From contig JAFAGG010000112.1 in NCBI GenBank assembly GCA_023422955.1, positions 1 to 13,269 on the forward strand: 13,269 nucleotides of DNA, in the 5' to 3' direction. This document shows positions 1 through 7,259 of the stretch, one piece after another; the stretch's first letter is position 1; every line of letters starts with the position of its first letter. Both the position numbers and the translations under genes were made by a program. The DNA is from Pseudomonadota bacterium. Its GTDB lineage: Bacteria; Pseudomonadota; Gammaproteobacteria; Burkholderiales; Burkholderiaceae_D. A model generated the notes under the pieces. The model was not told the DNA's origin, ran no database searches, and saw only the letters and a list, made by a program, of their open reading frames with translations.

Positions 1-2
1 CT

Positions 3-86
3 CCTACTCCTGCTGCTTCTCCCTCTGCCGCAGGCAGGAAAGCGGCACCGGCAACTTCGGGCGACGGCGAGTGGGAAGAGTTCTGA
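3..86 (+). CDS. Methyl-accepting chemotaxis protein, C-terminal end only (partial)
   Basis: Only the last 27 codons and the TGA stop are in the window. The frame encodes a flexible stretch rich in Pro, Ala and Ser, then a short acidic end, GDGEWEEF. A linker closed by an xWxxF pentapeptide is the hallmark of chemoreceptors whose tail tethers the adaptation enzymes CheR and CheB (NWETF in E. coli Tar and Tsr); EWEEF fits that pattern. By inference this is a membrane chemoreceptor controlling CheA. The receptor's signalling hairpin and sensor lie upstream of the window, so the ligand cannot be judged. A good terminator follows within 30 bases, which supports this as the true end of the gene. 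Alternative: any other protein with an alanine/proline-rich tail, but the pentapeptide makes a chemoreceptor much more likely. Confidence 0.7.
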   Translation, partial: PTPAASPSAAGRKAAPATSGDGEWEEF

Positions 87-112
87 GTTCCGACTCCTCG
101 CCGCAGTTCATC

Positions 113-140
113 AAGGCCGTTTAACATGAACGGCCTTTTT
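113..140 (+). terminator. Intrinsic terminator of the chemoreceptor gene
   Basis: A perfect 9-bp stem, AAGGCCGTT (113-121) pairing with AACGGCCTT (129-137), encloses a 7-base loop and runs into a T tract (136-140). It sits 27 bases after the chemoreceptor stop codon, which is the expected place for a Rho-independent terminator. Confidence 0.88.
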
Positions 141-194
141 CATCTTCACGCCTGAAAACATATCCTGCCATGCCTACTCCCATCATCCCCGTAG

Positions 195-344
195 GCGACA
201 AACGGCACGCCGGTCAAGCAAGCCATCGTCAAAGGCATGCTGCTCACCAGTGGTTTGATCGATACACAGATGGGAGCGGAAGGCGTGGAAACCGCGGAAC
301 AGCTTGAATGCCTGATGCAGGCCGGGTGCGATTCCGGCCAAGCT
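195..344 (+). pseudogene. Remnant of an EAL-domain (c-di-GMP phosphodiesterase) gene
   Basis: After a TAG at 192 the frame encodes a piece that fits the last third of an EAL domain: AIVKGMLL, then after the correct spacing AEGVETAEQL (AEGVET at 276-293), then LMQAGCDSGQ. In intact EAL proteins the last part continues as GCDxxQGY; here it ends after GQ and the frame runs into unrelated sequence. The upstream catalytic parts (EAL, NVS, DDFGTG) are absent, and the bases before 213 look frameshifted relative to the remnant. No start codon with a ribosome site serves it. I read it as a decayed fragment of a second phosphodiesterase gene. It shares the block GAAGGCGTGGAAACCG with the intact gene downstream (3227-3242) but differs around it, so it is not a recent copy of that gene. 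Confidence 0.65.
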
Positions 345-601
345 GATGCGCGGCGATGCATCGACCAGCGATTAGCTTTCGTATTCCCTGCTTTACATCG
401 GTCTATCCTCCCCCTCTTCAGCTATATCTTCCCAATCAAGTTCTCGATCAAATTTTTCCCCGCACCCGTGCCCTCAAGCGGCAATCTCAAGCTGGCCAAG
501 CCTTCCATCGAGTACGCACACTAGCGGCATCCCCCAGCCGAATCAGGTCCTGCTTAAAGGCCATGAAGATGAGTCTGAGATAAGCGCAGCCCAAGAGACT
601 C
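345..601. other. Non-coding or decayed spacer before the GGDEF-EAL gene
   Basis: No gene in this stretch has both a credible start and recognisable protein content. Open frames here are short and have atypical composition. The minus strand shows a few coding-like patches in different frames, interrupted by stops, which would suit an old, eroded gene. A short inverted repeat CAAGAG/CTCTTG (592-597 and 612-617) flanks position 602 and has no evident role. I see no terminator, tRNA or insertion-sequence end. Confidence 0.5.
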
Positions 602-628
602 GTGCTATTGCCTCTTGAAGCAAGGAAC

Positions 629-654
629 TTGGCAGACATTCATTTCTCTATAAC
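629..654 (+). promoter_or_regulatory. Weak candidate promoter for the GGDEF-EAL gene
   Basis: TATAAC at 649-654 resembles a sigma-70 -10 box and would start transcription near 661, about 25 bases before the ATG at 686. The only -35-like hexamer, TTGGCA (629-634), is 14 bases away, which is too close for a standard promoter. If real, it favours the ATG start over the GTG at 602. Confidence 0.25.
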
Positions 655-674
655 TACTGTCCATGCCGCGAAAC

Positions 675-677
675 AGG
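675..677 (+). promoter_or_regulatory. Ribosome binding site choosing ATG 686
   Basis: ACAGG ends 8 bases before the ATG at 686, a proper Shine-Dalgarno distance, although the match is short. The alternative GTG at 602 has only a weak purine run, AAGAGA, ahead of it. Confidence 0.4.
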
Positions 678-685
678 CTTTCACT

Positions 686-3397
686 ATGGAAAACTTGGGT
701 ATCCGTCCCAAACGCTCAACCTGGGCCAGTTTTGGCAGCTGGGAATGGTTGAGTATCGTGATGTGGCCGCTCCTGGGCATGTTGCTGCTTTCCTTTCTCT
801 GGCATAACGATGCACAGCGCTCAGCCTCCATCCATGAAGAAGGCGAAACGCTGATACGTAACCGGGCATCTGCGACCACCAATGCCTATGCGCAGCAGAT
901 CCGGTATATGACGGAGCAACTGGATCAAATCATCCTGCGCCTGAAATACCAATGGGAAGAACAGGAAATCCAGGTAAACCTGGAAAAGGAAAAGCTGCGC
1001 GGCCTTTTCCCGCAAAGCCATATGCTGTATGCCTCGCTTTACGATGCCAACGGCAATCTGGTCACCACGACTCACCCGGCCGACGGTATCCGCAATGTAA
1101 GCGATACGCGCTATTTTCAGCAGCACATAGATCAATGCTGCCTTGGGCTCGATATTGCGCCGCCCGCGCCCAGCATCCTGCATGGCCGCCCCGTCGTGCG
1201 CTTCTCGCGCCGTCTTACTCAACTGGATGGCAGTTTCGGCGGTGTGGCGGTTGTCTCGGTAGAGCCGCCCTATCTGATCACCTTCCAGGAGAATACAGCC
1301 TATGGCACGCATGACTTTGTCACGCTCAGGCTCGACTCCGGACCGGTGCTGGCCAGCCAGGTGGATGGCCGCACCGAGGGTGTTCCCATCTTTTACAAGC
1401 GTCCCCCGAACTTCCCGGAGCGCACTGGCATCAGCAGGGAGCCGGGAGAAAATTTCAGGGATGGACGCGAGCGTTTCGTCGCCTGGCACAAACTGCAAAG
1501 TTATCCACTGTTTGTCCTGACCGGCATCTCGATAGAAGAAGCCATGGCCCCCTTCCAGGCACGCATTCAAACACGGCAGCGGACCAAGCTGGCACAAAGC
1601 GCGCTGCTGCTTTTCTTCTCCTTCGGCGCGGCATATCTGTCTGCCAAACTGGCTTACCGCAGGCGTCAAGCGGAGGAAACACAGGAAACCTATCGCCTGG
1701 CCACCGATGCCGCCAATGAAGGGTTTTACATGCTGCGTCCGCTCTACGATCAGGGCGGCCGGCTGAAGGATTTCCGGCTCGACGACTGCAATAACCGCGC
1801 GGCCGAATTGATAGGATTGAGACGGGATGAATTGATAGGAAAAAAAGGCTCCGAGTTACCCAACAAGGATTTTAACGAGGAGATTTTTTCACTGATAGGC
1901 AGCCTGCACGAAAAGGATTTCATCGAAGAAGAAATACGGGTTGCTCCGCATAGCCCCTTGCGCGCCCAATGGCTCTATAGACGCATGGTCAAATCGAATG
2001 CGGGCCTGGCCCTGACGCTGCGCGACATTTCCGATGAGAAGACCCAGGATCAGGCGCTGACCGATCTTGCCAACAGCGATACGCTTACCAAGCTGCCCAA
2101 TCGCAACTGGCTTAACAACTTCCTGCCTACCGCGCTTCGCTCAGCCGCCACCAGCACCGGCCGCCTGGCAGTGCTGTTCATCGATCTCGACAACTTCAAG
2201 AACATCAATGACACCCTGGGCCATGATGCCGGCGACGAGCTTCTGGTGCAGGCCACGCATCGCCTGAAAGAGGCGGTCAGGGCCAGCGATCACGTGGCCC
2301 GCCTGGGCGGCGACGAGTTTGTGATCATCCTTGAACACGTGGACGTTGAAGAAGATGTGGCGCGCGTGGCCCGATCCGTCATCAATACGCTCAGCAAACC
2401 GTTCACCCTGGCCGCCGGCATGGGCAATTCCATCAATGCCTCCATCGGCATCAGCATGCATCCGCAGGATGGCGAAGATGCGGAGACGCTGCTCAAGCAT
2501 GCGGATATCGCCATGTATGCCGCCAAGGCGGCAGGTAAAGGACGCTACGCGTTTTACCATTCGCACTTGTCGGATTCGCTGATCCTGCGCCTGAGCAAGG
2601 AACGGGCCTTGCAAGAAGCGGTGGAGAATGATGAATTCGTCGTGCATTATCAGCCTCGCGTCAGCACCAATCATGGCAAGCTGACCAGCATGGAAGCGCT
2701 GGTGCGATGGGAAAGACCGGGACATGGCCTGGTGTATCCCTCCGAATTCATTGACATGGCCGAGGATGCGGGGCTCATCATCCAGATCGGCGAATCCGTG
2801 ATCGACAAGGTATGCCGGCAACTGGCGCAATGGAAGCGGGAAGGCGTACAGACGGTCCCGGTATCGGTCAACGTATCGCCGCAACAGCTCAAGTCGGGCA
2901 ACTTGAGCACCTACCTGGCCGAGCGCATGCAGCACTACGACATAGACGCATCACTGATCGAAGCAGAACTGACAGAGTCTGCCGTCATTGACCGCAGCAC
3001 GGTGGTATCGGCCGAGCTGTCGGCCCTGAGGTCCATGGGCATCAAGCTGATGATCGATGATTTCGGCACCGGTTACTCTTCGATGGCGCAGCTGCACCGT
3101 CTCGATGTCGATGTGCTGAAAGTCGACCGCGGCTTTACCAAGGCCTTGTCCGACGGCCACGAAGGCAAGCAGTTGTTCCGCGCCATCATGTCCATGGCCA
3201 GTGCGCTGGACATGTGCGTCGTAGCCGAAGGCGTGGAAACCGTGGAAGAAGTGAATGTGCTGCAAAGCCTGGCCTGCGATGAAATACAGGGCTATATCGT
3301 TTCCGAAGCCGTGGCGGCCGGCGACATGACCAAGATGATGATACAGCGCTTCCTGTTCTCGCCGCCTCTCAATGCCGCACGACTGACGCCGGTGTGA
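686..3397 (+). CDS. Membrane sensor protein with PAS, GGDEF and EAL domains (c-di-GMP turnover)
   Basis: This 903-residue inner-membrane protein probably makes and/or degrades the second messenger c-di-GMP. The layout is a transmembrane helix at about 22-39, a periplasmic sensor region of about 260 residues resembling a Cache/PAS-like domain, a second helix at about 302-322, a PAS domain at about 336-452, GGDEF at about 460-620 and EAL at about 635-890. The cyclase motif GGDEF is at 541-545, with an intact inhibitory RxxD site (RASD, 532-535) exactly five residues before it. The phosphodiesterase residues are also present: EAL 670-672, NVS, ELTES, DDFGTGYSS 791-799, LKVDR, AEGVET 847-852 and QGY. 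Both enzymes therefore look competent; which dominates cannot be read from sequence. ATG 686 is preferred because it has a ribosome site and puts a short basic N-terminus before helix 1. GTG 602 would add 28 residues. The periplasmic ligand is unknown. Confidence 0.93.
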   Translation: MENLGIRPKRSTWASFGSWEWLSIVMWPLLGMLLLSFLWHNDAQRSASIHEEGETLIRNRASATTNAYAQQIRYMTEQLDQIILRLKYQWEEQEIQVNLEKEKLRGLFPQSHMLYASLYDANGNLVTTTHPADGIRNVSDTRYFQQHIDQCCLGLDIAPPAPSILHGRPVVRFSRRLTQLDGSFGGVAVVSVEPPYLITFQENTAYGTHDFVTLRLDSGPVLASQVDGRTEGVPIFYKRPPNFPERTGISREPGENFRDGRERFVAWHKLQSYPLFVLTGISIEEAMAPFQARIQTRQRTKLAQSALLLFFSFGAAYLSAKLAYRRRQAEETQETYRLATDAANEGFYMLRPLYDQGGRLKDFRLDDCNNRAAELIGLRRDELIGKKGSELPNKDFNEEIFSLIGSLHEKDFIEEEIRVAPHSPLRAQWLYRRMVKSNAGLALTLRDISDEKTQDQALTDLANSDTLTKLPNRNWLNNFLPTALRSAATSTGRLAVLFIDLDNFKNINDTLGHDAGDELLVQATHRLKEAVRASDHVARLGGDEFVIILEHVDVEEDVARVARSVINTLSKPFTLAAGMGNSINASIGISMHPQDGEDAETLLKHADIAMYAAKAAGKGRYAFYHSHLSDSLILRLSKERALQEAVENDEFVVHYQPRVSTNHGKLTSMEALVRWERPGHGLVYPSEFIDMAEDAGLIIQIGESVIDKVCRQLAQWKREGVQTVPVSVNVSPQQLKSGNLSTYLAERMQHYDIDASLIEAELTESAVIDRSTVVSAELSALRSMGIKLMIDDFGTGYSSMAQLHRLDVDVLKVDRGFTKALSDGHEGKQLFRAIMSMASALDMCVVAEGVETVEEVNVLQSLACDEIQGYIVSEAVAAGDMTKMMIQRFLFSPPLNAARLTPV

Positions 3398-3541
3398 TCG
3401 GTTTTTCCTGTCGCGCGGATTCACCTTGCTGAAGTGCTTTGCCGTAAGGCTGCCTGCTTGCGCCTCGAAACTCTTCTACAATGCTGCTCATCCGTTCAAC
3501 TCCACGGCTGCAATGAATGGTAAGCATGCCGTGTCCGGCAA

Positions 3542-3548
3542 AAGGAAG
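3542..3548 (+). promoter_or_regulatory. Ribosome binding site of gloA
   Basis: AAGGAAG lies a few bases before ATG 3553 and fixes that start over an in-frame ATG at 3517, which has no such site. Confidence 0.75.
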
Positions 3549-3552
3549 AATC

Positions 3553-3972
3553 ATGAAATATCTGCACACCATGGTGCGCGTCACCGACCTGGAAGCATCG
3601 CTGCGTTTTTATCGCGATGCGCTGGGACTGGAAGTTGTGCGCGAGCGCGAATATCCGCAGGGGAAATTCACGCTGGTTTATCTGGCGGCACCCGGCGACC
3701 AGGAAGCCCAGGTAGAGCTGACTTACAACTGGGATCCGGAAACCTATACGGGCGGGCGAAATTTCGGCCACCTCGCGTATGAGGTCGCGGATATCTATGC
3801 GATGTGCGAACGGCTGATGCAGCACGGCGTCACGATCAAGCGTCCGCCGCGCGATGGCCGCATGGCCTTTGTGCGCTCGCCCGACAATATCTCCATCGAA
3901 TTGCTGCAGGCCGGCGCAGCCTTGCCGCCCCAGGAACCCTGGACCTCGATGCCGAATCAGGGCGAGTGGTAG
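3553..3972 (+). CDS. gloA: Lactoylglutathione lyase (glyoxalase I)
   Basis: This 139-residue cytoplasmic enzyme of the VOC fold isomerises the hemithioacetal of methylglyoxal and glutathione to S-lactoylglutathione, the first step of methylglyoxal detoxification. It begins MKYLHTMVRV and contains VELTYNWD, FGHLAYEV and ISIELLQA, all close to E. coli GloA. The four metal ligands can be placed at His5, Glu55, His73 and Glu116, matching His5, Glu56, His74 and Glu122 of E. coli. The short length and ligand set fit the Ni(II)-dependent bacterial class; that metal choice is inferred. The start is fixed by a strong AAGGAAG. The gene stands alone on the plus strand, 155 bases after the GGDEF-EAL gene, and converges on rsmA. 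No strong promoter was seen; TACAAT at 3477-3482 is a possible -10 box without a good -35. Confidence 0.95.
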   Translation: MKYLHTMVRVTDLEASLRFYRDALGLEVVREREYPQGKFTLVYLAAPGDQEAQVELTYNWDPETYTGGRNFGHLAYEVADIYAMCERLMQHGVTIKRPPRDGRMAFVRSPDNISIELLQAGAALPPQEPWTSMPNQGEW

Positions 3973-3979
3973 CACGCGC

Positions 3980-3998
3980 GAGCGCCATGGCAGCGCTC
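3980..3998. terminator. Hairpin between the convergent genes gloA and rsmA, possible terminator
   Basis: GAGCGC (3980-3985) and GCGCTC (3993-3998) form a 6-bp stem with a 7-base loop in the 34-base gap between two convergent genes. No T tract follows on either strand, so it is at best a weak or factor-dependent terminator. Confidence 0.3.
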
Positions 3999-4006
3999 AG
4001 CTAAAA

Positions 4007-4774
4007 TCAAATCCGGTTGGCCAGCGCGACGAATTGCTCAACCGGAATCGCTTCCGGCCGGACTTGCGGATTGATGCCGGCGTCGATCAAATCGTTTTCC
4101 GTGAACAGGCCGGACAGGCAATTGCGAATCACCTTGCGCCGCTGTGAAAACGCCTGCTGCACCACGCGTTCCAGCTTGGCAGCGTCGCACTCCAGCGGCT
4201 GGGGCAAGGGAATCATGCGCACGATGGCGGAATCCACCTTCGGCGGCGGATCGAAAGCGGTGGGCGGCACGATGAAAATCAATTCCATGTAGTAGCGCCA
4301 CTGCAGCATCACCGACAGCCGTCCATACACCTTGCTGCCCGGCTCAGCTACCATGCGCTCCACCACTTCCTTTTGCAGCATGAAATGCTGGTCCTGCACC
4401 TGCGGCGCAATATCGGTCAGGTGAAACAGCAAGGGACTGGAAATGTTGTAAGGCAGGTTGCCGACGACCCGCAGCTTTTTCCCATCGGGCACGGCAATCG
4501 AAGAAAAATCGAACTTCAAGGCGTCGCCTTCATGCACGATCAGGCGGGCGGCATCGAACTGCTTCTTCAGGCGCGCCACCAGGTCGCGATCCAGTTCAAC
4601 CACGTGCAATTGTCGCAAGGACTGCATGAGCAACGCCGTCATCGCGCCGAGGCCGGGGCCGATTTCCACCATGGTGTCCTCGGGCTGCGGTGCGATCGAC
4701 TGGATGATGTCGTGCAGCACGACATCATCGGTAAGGAAGTTCTGGCCGAAGCGCTTGCGGGGAATATGTTTCAT
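4007..4774 (-). CDS. rsmA: 16S rRNA dimethyladenosine transferase (RsmA/KsgA)
   Basis: This 255-residue enzyme uses S-adenosylmethionine to dimethylate two adjacent adenines (A1518 and A1519 in E. coli numbering) in the 3' hairpin of 16S rRNA, a late step of small-subunit maturation. The N-terminus KRFGQNFL is the family signature. The SAM-binding loop VEIGPGLGAMT is at 36-46, the acidic VVELDRD follows at 58-64, and the catalytic motif GNLPYN is at 105-110. The C-terminal half carries PPPKVDSAIVR and RRKVIRNCL, typical of KsgA. It is the last gene of the lptD operon, 21 bases after pdxA, and has no obvious Shine-Dalgarno sequence, so translation may be coupled to pdxA. Loss of this enzyme gives kasugamycin resistance in E. 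coli (established knowledge). Confidence 0.97.
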   Translation of the reverse strand: MKHIPRKRFGQNFLTDDVVLHDIIQSIAPQPEDTMVEIGPGLGAMTALLMQSLRQLHVVELDRDLVARLKKQFDAARLIVHEGDALKFDFSSIAVPDGKKLRVVGNLPYNISSPLLFHLTDIAPQVQDQHFMLQKEVVERMVAEPGSKVYGRLSVMLQWRYYMELIFIVPPTAFDPPPKVDSAIVRMIPLPQPLECDAAKLERVVQQAFSQRRKVIRNCLSGLFTENDLIDAGINPQVRPEAIPVEQFVALANRI

Positions 4775-4795
4775 CGATGAAGAGAGTCGCGGAAT

Positions 4796-5836
4796 TTAGG
4801 GACGATGCGAGGCCATCTCGGCCGCGACCTTGATGGCTTCCAGCATGCTGCCGTGATCGGCATGACCGACGCCGGCTGCAGCCAGGTCGAGCGCCGTGCC
4901 ATGGTCCACCGAAGTGCGGATGATGGGCAAACCGAGGGTAATGTTCACGCCCTGCCCGAAGCTCGCATGCTTCAACACCGGCAAACCCTGGTCGTGATAC
5001 ATCGCGAGCACGCAATCCGCGTCTTGCAAATACTTCTGCTGGAACAGCGTATCGGCCGGATAAGGTCCGCGCGCATCGATGCCGCGCGCCTGCGCCGCTT
5101 CCAGCGCGGGCGTGATGACATCGATTTCCTCGCGCCCGAGATAACCGCCTTCGCCGGCATGCGGATTCAGGCCGGTGACGAGAATGCGCGGCTGCGTGAG
5201 ACCGAACTTGCGCTGCAAATCGCCATGCACGATATCCAGCGTCTTGGCCAAGCCTTCTTGGGTAATGGCAGCCGGCACATCTTTCAGCGGCAAGTGCGTG
5301 GTCGCCAGCGCGACGCGCAGGTAAGGCGATTCGCCTCCCGCCAGCATCATCACCACTTCCGGCGTCGCGGTTTTTTCGGCGAGATATTCGGTATGCCCGG
5401 TAAATGCCACGCCCGCATCATTGATCGTGCTTTTCTGCAGAGGCGCGGTGACGATGGCGGCAAAATGCCCCGCCAATGCACCATCAATTGCGACATCCAG
5501 CGTCTGCAATACGTAAGCGCCGTTGCGCGCATCCAGTTGGCCCGGCACCACCGGCGCACCCAGCGGACAATCGATGACGAACAGGCAGTCCGGTTGCGGC
5601 AAGCGCTGCTGCGACAGCGCGGCGGATGAGGTGACGGCAGCCAGCGTAATGGCAGGATCAATGGCCTGCGCCAGTCCCGCCAGCAGATCGTGATTTCCGA
5701 TCAGGACACAAGTGAACTGGCTGCGCAGCTGCCACGCCGCTTTAAGAGAAATTTCCGGCCCGATGCCGGCCGGCTCGCCGGTAGTCAGCGTGAGCACAGG
5801 CCGGGAAGCTTGCACGGGCTGGATGGGCTCAGTCAT
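4796..5836 (-). CDS. pdxA: 4-hydroxythreonine-4-phosphate dehydrogenase
   Basis: PdxA oxidises 4-phosphohydroxy-L-threonine with NAD(P), giving the amino ketone that PdxJ joins to deoxyxylulose phosphate in the DXP-dependent route to pyridoxal phosphate. From ATG 5836 the protein has 346 residues and shows TTGEPAGIGPE at 18-28, TAPLQKSTI at 130-138, GHTEY at 147-151 and MYHDQGLPVLKH near 279-290. The three metal-binding histidines fall at 181, 226 and 281, each 15 later than His166, His211 and His266 of the E. coli enzyme. The start is uncertain. ATG 5836 lies 16 bases beyond the surA stop and gives a normal N-terminus; ATG 5866, inside the surA end, would add ten residues made mostly of a TEQ repeat; ATG 5890 is also in frame. 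None has a strong ribosome site. Confidence 0.95.
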   Translation of the reverse strand: MTEPIQPVQASRPVLTLTTGEPAGIGPEISLKAAWQLRSQFTCVLIGNHDLLAGLAQAIDPAITLAAVTSSAALSQQRLPQPDCLFVIDCPLGAPVVPGQLDARNGAYVLQTLDVAIDGALAGHFAAIVTAPLQKSTINDAGVAFTGHTEYLAEKTATPEVVMMLAGGESPYLRVALATTHLPLKDVPAAITQEGLAKTLDIVHGDLQRKFGLTQPRILVTGLNPHAGEGGYLGREEIDVITPALEAAQARGIDARGPYPADTLFQQKYLQDADCVLAMYHDQGLPVLKHASFGQGVNITLGLPIIRTSVDHGTALDLAAAGVGHADHGSMLEAIKVAAEMASHRP

Positions 5837-5860
5837 CTGCTCAGTTACCTGCTCAGTCAC
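5825..5860 (-). repeat. Three tandem 12-base units across the surA stop and pdxA start
   Basis: On the minus strand GTGACTGAGCAG, GTAACTGAGCAG and ATGACTGAGCCC follow one another without gaps. The first two differ at one base, and the third keeps the ACTGAGC core. The surA TGA lies in the first unit and the preferred pdxA ATG begins the third. In the pdxA frame the units read VTEQ, VTEQ and MTEP. Confidence 0.8.
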
Positions 5861-7235
5861 GCGCATTGCCGCCGAGGCGGTATTCGACATAGGCGCGGTC
5901 ACGCAGCTCGCGCACCCACTCCTCCGCCGCTTCCTGCATCTTGCGCTCGTAAATGGCATTGCGCGCCGCCATGCGCATGCGCTCCGGCGATGCTTCGTCA
6001 GTACGCCGCTCCTGCACCTGGATCAGGTGATAACCGAAAGGCGACTCTATCGGCTGGCTGACTTCGCCCGGTTGCAAGGCATTCATTGCACGCTCGAATT
6101 CCGGCACCGTATCGCCGGGATAAATCCATCCGAGGTCGCCGCCTGCCGAAGCAGACAAGTCATTGGAGAATTTCTTGGCGAGCTCTTCGAACGAATCGGC
6201 ATTGTTATCCAGCCGCTGCTTCAGCTCCATCAAACGACGGCGTGCTTCTTCCGCAGACACGACCTGGTTCACCTTGATCAGGATATGACGGGCGCGGGTT
6301 TGCTGCACCGCCGGCATGGCAGCGCCTGCGGCCTGGCGCTTGTCCTGCAGCTTGAGCACATGAAAGCCGTTGCCACTGCGAACCAGCGACGAGACTGCGC
6401 CGGGCTCGGCCTGGCCCAATGCATCGACAAACATTTGCGGCAAGCGATCGGCGGTACGCCAGCCGAGATTGGTTTCATTGACGCTGCTTGCCACGTCCGA
6501 GTACTGGGCCGCGACCTGGAAAAAATCCGCGCCATTCAATAACTGCTCGCGGGCCTGTTCGGCACGGCGCTGCAGTTGCGCCAGCTGCTCGGACGAAGCG
6601 TTTTCGGGAACGCGCACCAGGATATGCAGCAGATTCAGTTCCGGCCCCTGCGCCTTCATGGCCGAGGCATGTTCAGCGAGATAGTGATCGATTTCCGATT
6701 CGCTGATGCGCACGCGATCGGCAACCGCGCGCTCGCGCAGGCGCTGAATGGTGATTTCATTGCGGATATCGTCGCGGAAGCGGGCAAAGGTCGTGCCCTC
6801 CTTCTCCACGTGATCGCGCAACTCCTGCAGATTGAGGCGATTTTGTGCAGCGATCTGCGCAATCGAACGGTCCACCATCACGTCATCAACGCGGATGCCT
6901 CGCTCTTTTGCGAATTGCAATTGCACCCGTTCCAGGATCATTTGCTCCAGCACCTGGCGGCGCAGGGTATCGGGCGGCGGCAACGGCACCTGTTGCTGAC
7001 GCAGTCGCACTGCCAGCACGCTGGCGCGCGCATCCAGCTCCTGCGCCGTGATGATCTCGCTATTGACCACGGCGACAATTTCATCGACCAGCTGTGGCTG
7101 CGCCACATTCGCGTTCTCAGTCTGCGCCCACGCGGCAGGCATGACGCCGCCTGCAATGACACTCGACAGCATCAGCGCCGTGACGATGCTTGACAGTCGC
7201 CGTGTTGAGATTTCAATAATCGGATTGAATTTCAT
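5853..7235 (-). CDS. surA: Periplasmic chaperone and peptidyl-prolyl isomerase SurA
   Basis: SurA escorts unfolded outer-membrane proteins, LptD among them, through the periplasm to the BAM complex. From ATG 7235 the protein has 460 residues (E. coli 428). A basic start, a hydrophobic stretch and AWA-Q give a Sec signal peptide cut after about residue 37. The SurA N-terminal chaperone domain covers about 48-170. Two parvulin domains follow at about 198-300 (LNLLHILVRVPE to GFHVLKLQDKR) and 314-411 (RARHILIKVN to GYHLIQVQERR). A C-terminal helix packs on the N-domain in known structures. ATG 7235 is chosen because GAAGAG stands 10 bases ahead and the resulting signal peptide is normal; ATG 7253 or TTG 7256 would add 6-7 residues. 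It begins 24 bases after lptD and its stop lies just before pdxA. Confidence 0.96.
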   Translation of the reverse strand: MKFNPIIEISTRRLSSIVTALMLSSVIAGGVMPAAWAQTENANVAQPQLVDEIVAVVNSEIITAQELDARASVLAVRLRQQQVPLPPPDTLRRQVLEQMILERVQLQFAKERGIRVDDVMVDRSIAQIAAQNRLNLQELRDHVEKEGTTFARFRDDIRNEITIQRLRERAVADRVRISESEIDHYLAEHASAMKAQGPELNLLHILVRVPENASSEQLAQLQRRAEQAREQLLNGADFFQVAAQYSDVASSVNETNLGWRTADRLPQMFVDALGQAEPGAVSSLVRSGNGFHVLKLQDKRQAAGAAMPAVQQTRARHILIKVNQVVSAEEARRRLMELKQRLDNNADSFEELAKKFSNDLSASAGGDLGWIYPGDTVPEFERAMNALQPGEVSQPIESPFGYHLIQVQERRTDEASPERMRMAARNAIYERKMQEAAEEWVRELRDRAYVEYRLGGNARD

Positions 7236-7259
7236 CTGACAAGAGCTCTTCATCAAGAA

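Noticed and set aside
146..361. Minus-strand open frame of 71 codons over the EAL remnant
   Set aside because: It is the shadow of the remnant EAL frame and has no start signal or family match.
602..685. GTG 602 as start of the GGDEF-EAL gene
   Set aside because: It has weaker ribosome-site support and the added residues resemble no conserved N-terminus; kept only as an alternative.
3381..3405. Terminator after the GGDEF-EAL gene
   Set aside because: A T run follows CGG, but only a three-base stem can form, which is too weak to call.
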